A stretch of DNA of 64,000 nt, from the NCBI GenBank assembly GCA_937872225.1, contig CALMRZ010000004.1, forward strand, positions 19,347 to 83,346. The letters are read 5' to 3'. The notes under the pieces were generated by a model. It was not told where the DNA came from and ran no database searches. It saw only the letters and a list, made by a program, of their open reading frames with translations. Origin of the DNA: an uncultured Spirochaetota bacterium. Its GTDB lineage: Bacteria; Spirochaetota; UBA4802; UBA5550. Position numbers and translations under genes: made by a program. Shown here in pieces: positions 1 to 8,675 of the stretch. How positions within the stretch are numbered: the stretch's first letter is position 1; each line of letters begins with the position of its first letter.

Positions 1-1061
1 GGCACGCGGTGCTTTTAAGGAAAATGAAGCACTTCCAGGACATGGGCCACACCGTGGTCTTCCTCATCGGGGACTTCACCGGCATGATCGGCGACCCCTC
101 CGGGCGTTCCGTTACGCGGAAGCCCCTCACCCGGGAGCAGGTCCTGGAGAACGCCGAGACCTACAAGCGCCAGGTCTTCAAGATACTGGACAGGGAGAAA
201 ACGAAGGTCGTGTTCAACTCCGAGTGGTGCGCCTCCATGACCTTCAGCGACGTGCTGGAGCTCACCGCCAAGTACAACGTGGCGCGGATGCTCGAGCGCG
301 ACGATTTCGACAAGCGTTACAAGGGCGGGGTGCCCATCACCATCCTGGAGTTCATGTACCCCCTGGTCCAGGGCTACGATTCCGTGGTCCTCAAGGCGGA
401 CATCGAGCTGGGCGGCTCCGACCAGAAGTTCAACCTCCTGGTGGGGCGCGACCTCCAGCGTGAGTACGGCCAGGAGCCGCAGGTCATCATGACCGTGCCC
501 CTGATGGTCGGCACCGACGGCGTCCAGAAGATGAGCAAGTCCCTGCATAACTACATCGGCATCAACGAACCGCCGAAGGACATCTTCGGCAAGGTCATGT
601 CGATATCCGACGACCTCATGTTCCTCTATTACGAGCTCGTGACCGACGTTCCCCGGGACGAGATCGAGAAATACCGCGAAGGCATCAAAAACGGCACGCT
701 CCATCCCCGGGACGTGAAGGTGAACCTGGCGAAGAACATCTGCGCCCAGTTCTACGACGCTGAAACGGCGGAACACGCAGCCGCTGAATTCGACCGCGTC
801 TTTGCCAACAAGGAGCTCCCCGACGAGGTCCCCGAGTACCGGGTACCCGACGGCGAAAAATCCGGCGGCAGGATATGGATTGTCAAGCTCATGGTCCTTG
901 CCGGCACCGCGGCGTCGAACGGCGAGGCGCGCCGCCTTATCAAGGGGGGCGGGGTGACCTTCGGCGGTGAAAAGGTCACCGCCGAGGATTACGAGCTGCC
1001 GCTTCCGGCCGACGGGATCCTCAAGGTGGGCAAGCGTAAATTCGTAAGGATAATCGGATAA
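1..1061 (+). CDS. tyrS: Tyrosyl-tRNA synthetase, C-terminal part (5' end outside window)
   Basis: Class I aminoacyl-tRNA synthetase that charges tRNA-Tyr with tyrosine. The frame is open to the left edge: codons for H-A-V-L-L-R-K precede the first in-window start, matching the region just after the HIGH-type motif, so only the extreme N-terminus is missing. Visible landmarks are [13 protein letters not shown], the tyrosine-binding segment GGSDQKFN, the KMSKS signature (KMSKS rather than KFGKS, which points to the TyrZ-like subtype) and a C-terminal S4 RNA-binding domain ([17 protein letters not shown]). It ends with KFVRIIG and a TAA, followed by a strong hairpin region. The identification is secure; only the true start cannot be given. 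Confidence 0.96.
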   Translation, partial: HAVLLRKMKHFQDMGHTVVFLIGDFTGMIGDPSGRSVTRKPLTREQVLENAETYKRQVFKILDREKTKVVFNSEWCASMTFSDVLELTAKYNVARMLERDDFDKRYKGGVPITILEFMYPLVQGYDSVVLKADIELGGSDQKFNLLVGRDLQREYGQEPQVIMTVPLMVGTDGVQKMSKSLHNYIGINEPPKDIFGKVMSISDDLMFLYYELVTDVPRDEIEKYREGIKNGTLHPRDVKVNLAKNICAQFYDAETAEHAAAEFDRVFANKELPDEVPEYRVPDGEKSGGRIWIVKLMVLAGTAASNGEARRLIKGGGVTFGGEKVTAEDYELPLPADGILKVGKRKFVRIIG

Positions 1062-1065
1062 TCCC

Positions 1066-1160
1066 CAACAGGGCCGTCTCGCAACAACCCCCGCCCCCCG
1101 GAGGGGGCTTCTCCAGAGCCGCCCTGTTGTTTGAGCGCCCGTCGGGCCCCGCCTTTTTTT
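1066..1160 (+). terminator. Nested hairpins and T-run after tyrS
   Basis: An outer 9-bp stem, CAACAGGGC (1066-1074) with GCCCTGTTG (1121-1129), encloses a second GC hairpin, GCCCCC (1093-1098) with GGGGGC (1103-1108). A further short hairpin (GCCCG/CGGGC, about 1137-1147) precedes a T-run at 1153-1160. This is likely the end of the tyrS transcript; which hairpin terminates is uncertain. Confidence 0.6.
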
Positions 1161-1267
1161 ATCGCGGGCAGGATTCCCGCTTGCGTTGTATGGACATCGG
1201 GGATATTATTGTTTACTTGCTAATTTTTTAAAAAAATTTATTAATTCGTAACCCCTGCGGGTAATGC

Positions 1268-1846
1268 ATGTCACATTCAGATAGTGAAGATATCCAGATA
1301 ATAGACAGGGTCCTGTCCGGCGACGTTGACGCCTTTTCCGGAATCATAGAGAAGTACAAGGACAAGACCTTTAACTATGTCTATTCCCAGGTAAAAGACT
1401 ATGACGAGGCCCTGGACATCACCCAGGAGATATTTATCATGACTATCGAAGCGTTGCGTTCTTTCAGAAGGGAGTCGAAGTTTTCGACCTGGTTTTACAG
1501 CATCATGGTCAACTACTGCAAGAATTACCGGAAAAAGAACAGCCGGTACAACGTGGTCTCCATTAACAGCTCCCGGGGCGATGAGGAATACGACCTGCAG
1601 ATCCCCGATGATCGTGAGAACCCTGAAAAGGAAGTGATCCTGAATGATTCCCTCCGGATAGTCCGGGAGGAAATCGGCCTGCTCCCCGACGACTATCGCG
1701 AGATACTGGTCCTCCGCGATATCGAGGGAATGTCATATAACGAAATATCTGAAATACTCGGCATATCGCTGTCCAATGTGAAGGTCCGGATCCACCGGGG
1801 AAGGGAATTCTTGAAGAACAGATTACTGACGAGGGGATTGATATGA
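1268..1846 (+). CDS. ECF-family RNA polymerase sigma factor
   Basis: An alternative sigma factor of 192 residues, the usual size for the extracytoplasmic-function group. Region 2 spans about residues 24-95 (DYDEALDITQEIFIMTIEAL, then STWFYSIMVNYCKNYRKK) and region 4 about residues 135-188 (LPDDYREILVLRDIEGMSYNEISEILGIS...VKVRIHRGR), the helix-turn-helix that reads the -35 element. The ATG at 1268 follows an AT-rich stretch (1205-1255) that could hold its promoter. The next gene overlaps it by 4 bases (ATGA) and encodes a zinc-finger membrane protein, the classic sigma/anti-sigma arrangement. The triggering signal cannot be read from the sequence. Confidence 0.93.
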   Translation: MSHSDSEDIQIIDRVLSGDVDAFSGIIEKYKDKTFNYVYSQVKDYDEALDITQEIFIMTIEALRSFRRESKFSTWFYSIMVNYCKNYRKKNSRYNVVSINSSRGDEEYDLQIPDDRENPEKEVILNDSLRIVREEIGLLPDDYREILVLRDIEGMSYNEISEILGISLSNVKVRIHRGREFLKNRLLTRGLI

Positions 1847-2517
1847 GCGGCAATCACATTCCATTTGACAAGCTGTCAGACCTGTATGATGACGAGATCG
1901 CCTCGAAGGAAGAACGGGCGGAGCTGATGCGCCATATCGAGTCGTGCAGGGCCTGCGGCCTTGAATACCGTCTGCTCGGGAACACCCTGCGCCTCTGCCG
2001 CGATGTCGCCGGCATGCCCCATCCCCTGGAGAACCTTTCGCCGCAGACGCTGGGCAGGATAAAAACATCCAGGAAAAGAAGGCTGTACCTGAGATCGCTG
2101 CCGGCCATGGCCGCTTCGGTACTGGTCATAGCGGGCATAGGCCTGTTCAACGCAGGCATCATCGGCGTTCATGACCGCGGCGATATGGCCGCCGACAGGT
2201 CCCGGCGCTCCTACAGCGAATCCGAGCAGGTCATCGAGATCATCCGCAGCCACAAGGCCGGCATTGCCCAGGTCACTGATGAATACGTGGAAGGAATCGT
2301 GCCGGTTGCCTCTTTTAATGACCTGAGAAAACAGCTGGGCCCGAGGAAGGTCGCCTACCTGCTGGTGGACGACGCCAGCGAAAGCGCCGGCGCCTCCTGG
2401 AGCAATCCGATCGAGAAAGTCGGTCTCGACGAGGGGCCGGTCATATCCAACGTGAATCCGCAGGGGAGCATCGCCGGCCCCGGCAAGAGGTATGTAAGGT
2501 TCCGCGTGTTCCGGTAG
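1843..2517 (+). CDS. Zinc-finger (zf-HC2) transmembrane anti-sigma factor
   Basis: A 224-residue partner of the ECF sigma factor, translationally coupled through an ATGA overlap. The N-terminal cytoplasmic part has the H-x3-C-x2-C anti-sigma zinc motif (H31, C35, C38 in RHIESCRAC). One membrane span lies at about residues 84-106 (AMAASVLVIAGIGLFNAG). The remaining roughly 115 residues would be periplasmic and match no sensor domain I recognise. Such proteins hold the sigma factor at the membrane until cleaved or altered by an envelope signal. It ends 2 bases before the convergent gene that follows. Confidence 0.85.
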   Translation: MSGNHIPFDKLSDLYDDEIASKEERAELMRHIESCRACGLEYRLLGNTLRLCRDVAGMPHPLENLSPQTLGRIKTSRKRRLYLRSLPAMAASVLVIAGIGLFNAGIIGVHDRGDMAADRSRRSYSESEQVIEIIRSHKAGIAQVTDEYVEGIVPVASFNDLRKQLGPRKVAYLLVDDASESAGASWSNPIEKVGLDEGPVISNVNPQGSIAGPGKRYVRFRVFR

Positions 2518-2519
2518 TA

Positions 2520-3188
2520 TCAGGCCCCTTCCCCCCGCAGGGAGGGCATTCCCGCTTCGATGTAATCTCCCGTGTTCGTGATGTAGCCGCCGCAGACCCC
2601 CTGGGAGCTGTAGAGGGACGAGGTGTGGCTCATCTCGTCGTAGTCGGCCTGGGCGTCTTCAATGTGGATGATGCGGTAATCGCGGTCAGAGGCGTCCCGG
2701 GCCGTGGTCTCGACGCACTGGCTTGTTGAAAGGCCGGCGAAGGCGAGGGTCGTGATGCCTTTCTCCCGGAGCATCGCGTCGATGCGGGTGCCGGTGAAGG
2801 GGCTGAAGGTGGTCTTGTCGATGACGATGTCCGCGGGGAGGGGCCGCAGTTCGTCGATGACATCGGCGAAAGGGTCGCTTCCCAGCGGATACACGTTGTC
2901 GAACCCGGCGCGTTTGCCCTTGATGTAGGTCTCCCTGAAGAAATGGTGAAGGTCCTTCCGGTCGGGGTCGGTGCCGCAGAGGCGCAGGTACACGACGGGC
3001 ATTGAGGCTTCCCTGAATGTTTCAGCCAGTCGCCGGATGTTGGGGATGACCACGGTCTCGCAGCGCCGGAAGATGTAGTCGAGGCACCCCGGCTGCAGGG
3101 TGTTGAAATACCGGTAGTAGGATGATTCCCGCCTGAGGTAATAGTTCTGCATGTCGACGACGATCAATGCTGTCGAGGCATTGTTCAC
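2520..3188 (-). CDS. Isochorismatase-family cysteine hydrolase
   Basis: A cytoplasmic 222-residue hydrolase. The family's catalytic triad is visible: D12 in LIVVDMQNYY, K125 in VIDKTTFSPF, and nucleophile C158 in GLSTSQCVETTARDA. Family members hydrolyse isochorismate, nicotinamide, N-carbamoyl compounds or biuret-like amides; the exact substrate cannot be deduced. It is 30-40 residues longer than many relatives, with an extra N-terminal loop (residues 18-45). It stands alone, convergent with the anti-sigma gene and 21 bases downstream of a co-directional membrane protein gene. Confidence 0.85.
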   Translation of the reverse strand: MNNASTALIVVDMQNYYLRRESSYYRYFNTLQPGCLDYIFRRCETVVIPNIRRLAETFREASMPVVYLRLCGTDPDRKDLHHFFRETYIKGKRAGFDNVYPLGSDPFADVIDELRPLPADIVIDKTTFSPFTGTRIDAMLREKGITTLAFAGLSTSQCVETTARDASDRDYRIIHIEDAQADYDEMSHTSSLYSSQGVCGGYITNTGDYIEAGMPSLRGEGA

Positions 3189-3209
3189 TGCTGCGGTCCC
3201 CGGCGTCAG

Positions 3210-3776
3210 TTATTTCGTATGAAGGTGCTCGATGGCCGAGCGGAACTCTTCATAGAAGTCCTTCAGCTCGTCGTTCTTGCGCAGCGGCCTGAATTTCGGC
3301 TTTGTGCCGCCCTTGATATCCTTCAGGTAGTTGGTCATGACGTGGATGGGGCCGGAAATCTTGTGGGAGAAAAAGATGAACTGGAAAAAAATGATGGCCG
3401 TCTGGACGACCGTCATGACGATCAGGATGTAGAGGACGATGAGGCTGTTTTTCTTTATCTTTTCATGGTTATCGTTGATCCTGTTGGTGATCTTCAGGTT
3501 CTCCTTGAAGGCGGTGTCGCATTTGCGTACGACGGGGTTGTCCGGGTCCTGCAGGGCCGGGATGGCCATGAACATGTCGAACATGCTGTCCTGGGTGTCG
3601 ATGATGGCGGTTATGTTCTTGTTGTTTTCGTTGATGAGCTCGTTCGAGTTGTTCGCGAAATAGAGCAGCAGGCCGCATATGGCCAGGGTGGTGATAAGGG
3701 GAAGGATGATGGCCCGAATCGATATCCTCAATTGAAATTTTTTATCAAGAACGTATTTTTTTCTTGTCAAAGCCAT
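3210..3776 (-). CDS. Two-TM protein with HAMP-like C-terminus
   Basis: A 188-residue inner-membrane protein. A first hydrophobic helix at about residues 22-42 (ILPLITTLAICGLLLYFA) and a second at about 112-136 (IVLYILIVMTVVQTAIIFFQFIFF) flank a roughly 65-residue periplasmic loop. The C-terminus, SHKISGPIHVMTNYLKDI, has the proline-centred pattern of a HAMP linker but no kinase, MCP or cyclase output domain follows. The start at 3776 is preferred because GAGGTT lies about 6 bases upstream; a TTG 12 bases further up is possible. It may be a stand-alone sensor/adaptor; its partner is unknown. Confidence 0.7.
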   Translation of the reverse strand: MALTRKKYVLDKKFQLRISIRAIILPLITTLAICGLLLYFANNSNELINENNKNITAIIDTQDSMFDMFMAIPALQDPDNPVVRKCDTAFKENLKITNRINDNHEKIKKNSLIVLYILIVMTVVQTAIIFFQFIFFSHKISGPIHVMTNYLKDIKGGTKPKFRPLRKNDELKDFYEEFRSAIEHLHTK

Positions 3777-4013
3777 GATTAACCTCAATGTTTATGGATA
3801 TGATGGTTGCGGGGTTTCCCGATTATTTTCCCCGGAGCCTATATATAGGGCCACGCAGCCATATTAGTCAATGATTTTTGCGGCTGATTGCAGGACGGGC
3901 GTTGTTTTTTTGTATATTTGCCGCGCATGCCTTGCGCCGCCCGCGCCGGCGCGGCTTTCCACGTTACAAGGGGCCGGCAAAAGGCGACATTAAAACCAGG
4001 AAGCCAGGGCACC

Positions 4014-6173
4014 ATGAATACCATAAGCATTTTCGTTTCATTGGCCGCGTCCGCGATGATCATCTTCACCGTCATCTTTGTTCTCGTCAAAGACTGGCAG
4101 GACCAGGTCATGCGGTATTTTGCCTTCTTCGCCACCTCCGCCCTGGGCATCCTTTTCACCATGTTCCTTACCTATTCGTTCCCCGAGAATTTCGACCTGA
4201 CCCTCATGAACAAGATAACCCAGCTTTCAACGCTGATGACATTCTCCAGCCTTTTCTGCATGTCCTTCGTCTTCCCGAAGACGGCCCAGAGATTCCCTTT
4301 CTGGAAAAGCTTCCTCATACTCGTTCCCGCCATTGCCGTGGGGACAACGGTGGTCCTGACCGATTTCACCATCACGAAGGCCTACTTCAAGGACGGCAAA
4401 TTCATCCGGGATTTCAACAAGGACATTCCCGGGTATACGATATACGCGGCACTGGCCTTCATCTACGTTCTTTCCGCCCTGGGCGGGTACGTGAGGAAAT
4501 ACATCATCACGAAGGAGTATATCTACCGGCTCCAGATGCGCTACCTTTTCGTCGGATCAACGGTGTCCATCACGCTGGCGTCGGTCTTTTCCATCATCAT
4601 GCCGGCCTTTTTCGGCTACACCCAGCTCTATGTCATCGGCCCGTCGATGGCGTCGTTCTTCACCATTATCTCTCTGTTTTATTCCATCATCGCCTACAAC
4701 ATGTTGGATATACGGACGGTCGTCCATAAGACCTTCGTGTACACCGTCATCTCCATGGTCATCTCCCTCCCGATATTCGGGATCCTCTGGGCCTACTACC
4801 GGAAGCTCTGGCTGCTGGGGGAAGTCCCCTATTACCTGGTCGCCGGCGGCATTATCGCCGTGTTCATCCTGTTCTCCGTGTACATCCAGCCCATCGTTGA
4901 CCGGGTCTTCAAGCGGAAGCAGTACGCCTTCGGCACCGTCATCGATAATTTCGTCCGCGACATCGCAGACGAGAGAAACCTTCCGGACATTGTCCGGCGG
5001 ACCGTCGACACCCTGCGGGAGGGCCTGTCCCTCACCCACGCGTTTTTCATCCTGCTCAACGACCAGACGCGGAAGTACGAGCTCTCTTACTACCGGGGGG
5101 GGCGTGAAACGCCCCAGCTTCCGCCCATCGAGCGGAACGCCTCCATCATCCGCTGGTTCGTCCGCAACCAGGACATCCTGCAGCTCTCCCGGGTCTACAC
5201 GGACGACAAGTCCTTCGGCGATGTCCGCGAGGAGATATCGTCGTTCTTCAACGACAACGGCATCCAGGTCATCCTCCCGGTGTACCACGAGCGCCGGGTC
5301 GTGGGGCTCCTCTGCCTGGGCATGAAGGAGACCCTGGCCGGCTACCACACCGACGAGATCGAAAAGCTCAGGCAGTTTTACGTGAAGAGCAGCGACTTCA
5401 TCTCAATGGCGCTCACCTACCAGAAGGCCATGCAGGAGCAGATGGTGACCAGGACCATCGACATCTCATCGCGGATCATCCACAGCGCGGTGCCCGTGTC
5501 GCTGCCCAACATCGGCAATATCAAGTTCGGCGCCTTCATCATTCCGAAGTACGCCCAGGGCGGGGACTATTTCGATTTCATCCGGCCCGGCGACCAGGGC
5601 GTCGGGGTCATCGCCACGGACATATCGGGCGTGGGGGTCAACAGCGCCCTCTATTCCGTTCTGCTCCGCTCCGCCTTCCAGTCCAGCGTCCTCGACGCGC
5701 CGTCCACGTCGACCGTCATCGGCAACATGAACAGGGTCCTGTGCGATTACGGCAAGGGCAAGGGCGAGCTGGTCACGGCCTATTACCTCTACTATGACAT
5801 CAAATCGATGCGCCTCATGTACACCAACGCGGGCTATCCGGCCCTGGAGATCTTCAGGATCGAAAAGAACAATTTCGACAGCTTTGACACCGAGGGGATC
5901 CCCCTGGGCTATGACCCGTCCGCGACCTACGGCATCGGGAGGACCAACCTGGTGCGGGGCGACATCGGCATCCTCTATTCCAAGACCCTGACAACGTCGA
6001 AGAACCAGAAGGGCGAGGAGTACGGCCTCCTCAAGCTCCGCAACACCGTGATGGAGCTCAGGACCCGCGGCGCCGCTGACATCGCGGCCCAGATCAAGAA
6101 TTCCTTCGTGTCCTTCATGGGCCTGCTCTCCCCCACGTCGGACGTGGTGGTCATCGTGTTCAAGATCGTGTGA
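4014..6173 (+). CDS. 7TM-GAF-SpoIIE (PP2C-type) serine phosphatase
   Basis: A membrane-bound signalling phosphatase of 719 residues. The N-terminal 300 residues form about eight or nine helices resembling the 7TM sensor region of some histidine kinases. Next comes a GAF-like domain (about 320-470, with TDEIEKLRQFYVKSSDFISMAL at its end) and a C-terminal SpoIIE/PP2C domain (about 500-719) with the metal-binding patterns GDYFDF and ATDISGVG. Such enzymes dephosphorylate STAS-domain anti-sigma antagonists; a STAS protein is encoded at 50759-51106, though far away. The frame is open 126 bases further upstream, but the ATG at 4014 has an AGGG-type ribosome site and begins directly with the first helix, so it is preferred. 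Confidence 0.85.
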   Translation: MNTISIFVSLAASAMIIFTVIFVLVKDWQDQVMRYFAFFATSALGILFTMFLTYSFPENFDLTLMNKITQLSTLMTFSSLFCMSFVFPKTAQRFPFWKSFLILVPAIAVGTTVVLTDFTITKAYFKDGKFIRDFNKDIPGYTIYAALAFIYVLSALGGYVRKYIITKEYIYRLQMRYLFVGSTVSITLASVFSIIMPAFFGYTQLYVIGPSMASFFTIISLFYSIIAYNMLDIRTVVHKTFVYTVISMVISLPIFGILWAYYRKLWLLGEVPYYLVAGGIIAVFILFSVYIQPIVDRVFKRKQYAFGTVIDNFVRDIADERNLPDIVRRTVDTLREGLSLTHAFFILLNDQTRKYELSYYRGGRETPQLPPIERNASIIRWFVRNQDILQLSRVYTDDKSFGDVREEISSFFNDNGIQVILPVYHERRVVGLLCLGMKETLAGYHTDEIEKLRQFYVKSSDFISMALTYQKAMQEQMVTRTIDISSRIIHSAVPVSLPNIGNIKFGAFIIPKYAQGGDYFDFIRPGDQGVGVIATDISGVGVNSALYSVLLRSAFQSSVLDAPSTSTVIGNMNRVLCDYGKGKGELVTAYYLYYDIKSMRLMYTNAGYPALEIFRIEKNNFDSFDTEGIPLGYDPSATYGIGRTNLVRGDIGILYSKTLTTSKNQKGEEYGLLKLRNTVMELRTRGAADIAAQIKNSFVSFMGLLSPTSDVVVIVFKIV

Positions 6174-6354
6174 TTTCTCCCGGTGGCTCCCGATGTCCAC
6201 GTCTGTTTCTCCGGGTATTGACGATAATTGCCGAAGGGTGCCGGTTGCCGATGTCCGCAAGCCCCCGCAGGTGTTGGTGGCTGATAATGCTGCATTTTTA
6301 TCCGCAAATTTATAAATTTTTATGCATAAATAGCTAAAAATTTCCAGAACGATA

Positions 6355-6383
6355 TTGACGTTTTCCTTTAATTTGTATAAAAT
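6355..6383 (+). promoter_or_regulatory. Candidate sigma70-type promoter in the 378-base gap 6174-6551
   Basis: TTGACG (6355-6360), a 17-base spacer and TAAAAT (6378-6383) lie inside a strongly AT-rich block. Transcription would begin near 6390 and leave a leader of about 160 bases before the ATG at 6552. No conserved RNA structure was recognised in that leader, and the rest of the gap (6174-6350) shows no gene. Confidence 0.5.
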
Positions 6384-6551
6384 ATAGATAATATTATTAG
6401 TTAACCTAACAGCCTGTTCGAGATATGCAATAATTACAAATTTAATTTCAGTTATCGTTTCAATGGCCGTCTTTGCGTGCCTGGACGACGGGAAACAGTC
6501 TGATTGGACGCTAATAATAAAATAGAGAGAGTTGTTGTGCGGGAGGCTGCC

Positions 6552-6905
6552 ATGAGCAACAAGGGAACCCAGATCAATCGTGCGTATGTCGGAGATCAAG
6601 ACGATGTCTTTCTGGCCAATTCGATTTTCGGCGAGGATTGCAGTCAAGAGCTCAAGGAGATCGATAAGCATGAAATCATAGTTAAAATATGCGAAATCCT
6701 GGGGCCGAATCCGTCCAACCTGCAACTTGCAGAGGAGATACTGGACCAGGTGAAATTTGAAATCGCTCGCTTTGTCATTCATCATGAGTACTGCAAATGC
6801 AACAACAACAGCGTGCGCTCTCAGCTGCTGCTGTGGCTTGACGGAAAGATCAATCCGGATAATGCCCGCAAGCTTTCGTCTTTCATGGACAAGTATCTCA
6901 GGTAA
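6552..6905 (+). CDS. Hypothetical protein, 117 aa
   Basis: A small soluble protein that I do not recognise. The ATG at 6552 has a good ribosome site (GGGAGG about 8 bases upstream); an upstream in-frame TTG at 6504 has none and was not chosen. The sequence is acidic and mostly helical (HEIIVKICEILGPNPSNLQLAEEILDQVKFEIARFVI), with a C-Y-C-x-C cluster (EYCKCNNN) near residue 80 that is too small to define a metal site. It has its own candidate promoter upstream and a hairpin terminator downstream, so it looks like a monocistronic unit. Confidence 0.65.
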   Translation: MSNKGTQINRAYVGDQDDVFLANSIFGEDCSQELKEIDKHEIIVKICEILGPNPSNLQLAEEILDQVKFEIARFVIHHEYCKCNNNSVRSQLLLWLDGKINPDNARKLSSFMDKYLR

Positions 6906-6933
6906 AAGGAAATGCGCATCGGTGCAGGAGGAC

Positions 6934-6958
6934 ATGCCCCCCGCCGCGGGGGCATTTT
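6934..6958 (+). terminator. Rho-independent terminator
   Basis: ATGCCCCC (6934-6941) pairs with GGGGGCAT (6948-6955) around a 6-base loop, and T residues follow at 6955-6958. It ends the 117-residue gene and separates it from queH. Confidence 0.7.
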
Positions 6959-6988
6959 CATTGCCGGCGCCGAAACCTATCAGCGATT

Positions 6989-7582
6989 ATGGACAATGCC
7001 GTGAACAACCGGTCCCTCCTCCTCCATACCTGCTGCGCCCCCTGCGTGAGCCACGTGTACGGGCTTTTTGCCGGCAGTCATGACGTGACCGTCTTTTATT
7101 ACAACCCCAACATCGCGCCGCAGGAGGAATACGGGCGGCGACTGTCGGAGCTGGAGCGGTTCGGCCGCATCAAGGGGTTCCCCCTTGTCGTAGGCGGTTA
7201 CGACGTGAAAGAGTGGACGCTCCGCGTCGGGAGATTCGCCGATCTCGGCGAGCGGTCGCAGCGCTGCTGGGAATGCTACCGCTTCAGGCTGGAGGAAAGC
7301 TTCAGGAAGGCGAAGGAGCTGGGGATCGCCGCCGTGACGACTTCGCTTTCCATCAGCCCCCACAAGGACGCCGTCATGATTAATAACATCGGGAAGGAGC
7401 TTGAAGGCTCCTTTGGGGTCGCGTTCATCGAGGGTGACTTCAAGAAGAACGACGGGTTCCGCCGCAGCGTGGAGCTGTCGCGCGAATACGGGTTCTACCG
7501 CCAGGACTATTGCGGGTGCGTCTACTCCATGCGCGAAAGCGAGGCCCGTTCAAAAAAGAAGAAGCCGGAGCAGGTCAGTTGA
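6989..7582 (+). CDS. queH: Epoxyqueuosine reductase QueH
   Basis: Last step of queuosine synthesis: reduction of epoxyqueuosine to queuosine in tRNA. At 197 residues it is the normal size of this DUF208 family. The diagnostic HTCCAPC motif lies at residues 13-19 (C15, C16, C19), and further cysteines occur in RCWECYRF and DYCGCVYS, the set that binds Fe-S and metal in characterised QueH. TTSLSISPHKD is also typical. QueH is the non-homologous replacement of the cobalamin-dependent QueG. Its 3' end overlaps the convergent pentapeptide gene by 8 bases. No other queuosine gene is in the window. Confidence 0.93.
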   Translation: MDNAVNNRSLLLHTCCAPCVSHVYGLFAGSHDVTVFYYNPNIAPQEEYGRRLSELERFGRIKGFPLVVGGYDVKEWTLRVGRFADLGERSQRCWECYRFRLEESFRKAKELGIAAVTTSLSISPHKDAVMINNIGKELEGSFGVAFIEGDFKKNDGFRRSVELSREYGFYRQDYCGCVYSMRESEARSKKKKPEQVS

Positions 7583-8597
7583 CCCACCGGATGGTTTCGT
7601 AGTTTCTCACCCTGAGCCGCTCAAAATACTTTTTCCATTTCAGGTTGATCCGCGCGTGATCGAGGTCGGCGTTGGTGAATTCCGCGTTTTCGATGACGGC
7701 ATCGTCGAGGTTTGCCTTGGAAAGGTCTGCGCTGTTGAGGTTGGCGCCCTGGAGGTTGGCCTTGTGGCAGTTGGCGTCGCGCATGGTTGCGCCGATCAGG
7801 TTCGCGTGCTGCAGCCGGGCATCGGACAGGTTTGTCTGGTTGAGCACCGTTCCCATCAAGTCGGCGCCGGAAAGGTCGGCGCCCTTGAGCCGGGAGCCTT
7901 CCAGCTTCGCGTTCCGGAGAGAGGAGTCCTTCATGTTGGCGCCTTCAAGGTTGGTCCATACCATGGTTGCGCCGTTCAGGTCGCCGTTGTCGAGCTGGGC
8001 CCCGGCAAGGTTGGCCTTCTGGAGATTGGCGTTCCTTAAACTGGACCATGAAAGGACGGCGCTTCCCAGGTCCGCGCCCTCCAGGTTTGTACCGGCCAGG
8101 TTCGCACCCATGAGGTCGGCGCCGTTAAGGTTTATGCCCGCGAGGTCTGCGCCGGCAAGGTTCGACCGGGAGAGGACCGCCCCCTTGAGGCGGATGTTCT
8201 GCAGGTCGCACCGGGCCAGGTTGACCCGGACGAGGCGGGCCTTGCTCAGGTTCGCGTTTTTCAGGTTGGCTTTCCGGAGGTCCGCCCAGGTGAGATTGGC
8301 GCCGTTAAGCTGGGCGCCGGTGAGGTTGGCGCCTTCCAGTATGGCGCCCCGGAGATTGGCCCCTATCAGGTTGGCCCCCTGGAGGTTGGCCCCGGACAGG
8401 TCGGCGTTGCTCAGGTTCGCCTCCTCGAGGCTGGCGTTGACGAGGTCGGCGCCGCGCAGCCGCGCGTTGCTGAGCTCGGTTTCCCCGCGCATCACGTAGT
8501 TGTAATCGCTTTTGCTCTGGCCGAGCATGAGCATGCAGCCCATGACCCAGCCGGCCGCAGCTGTCAGCAGTGTCGCCGTAATGATTCTCTGTGCCAT
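7575..8597 (-). CDS. Pentapeptide-repeat protein
   Basis: A 340-residue protein with a hydrophobic N-terminus (ITATLLTAAAGWVMGCMLML) that may be a signal or anchor; the G-C pair in it is a weak lipobox candidate. From about residue 35 to 310 it is almost wholly A(D/N)LXX repeats (over 50 copies: ANLSNADLSGANLQGANLIG and so on), which fold into a right-handed square beta-helix. The C-terminus, LKWKKYFERLRVRNYETIRWVN, is basic and aromatic. Pentapeptide proteins have no shared enzymatic role; some mimic DNA or scaffold membrane complexes. The low-complexity DNA makes opposite-strand open frames that are not genes. Confidence 0.88.
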   Translation of the reverse strand: MAQRIITATLLTAAAGWVMGCMLMLGQSKSDYNYVMRGETELSNARLRGADLVNASLEEANLSNADLSGANLQGANLIGANLRGAILEGANLTGAQLNGANLTWADLRKANLKNANLSKARLVRVNLARCDLQNIRLKGAVLSRSNLAGADLAGINLNGADLMGANLAGTNLEGADLGSAVLSWSSLRNANLQKANLAGAQLDNGDLNGATMVWTNLEGANMKDSSLRNAKLEGSRLKGADLSGADLMGTVLNQTNLSDARLQHANLIGATMRDANCHKANLQGANLNSADLSKANLDDAVIENAEFTNADLDHARINLKWKKYFERLRVRNYETIRWVN

Positions 8598-8675
8598 AAT
8601 CCTGTCTCTGTAATTTATTTTATCGCGCGGTGCCTTTCCGCCGGCCGGGCCGTTTGACCCCGTTTCCCGTCAGAC

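Noticed and set aside
15..776. Long open frame on the minus strand opposite tyrS
   Set aside because: GC-rich third positions of tyrS keep the opposite frame open; no motif, no ribosome site, and tyrS is unmistakable.
5466..6935. Large minus-strand frame over the SpoIIE gene and the following gap
   Set aside because: It crosses a real gene, promoter and intergenic AT-rich DNA; its composition changes abruptly along the frame.
7600..8480. Tandem repeats suggestive of a CRISPR array
   Set aside because: The repetition is due to A(D/N)LXX codons in a single open frame; there are no constant repeats with unique spacers.
7672..8499. Plus-strand open frame opposite the pentapeptide-repeat gene
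   Set aside because: It mirrors the repetitive DNA and has no independent coding features.
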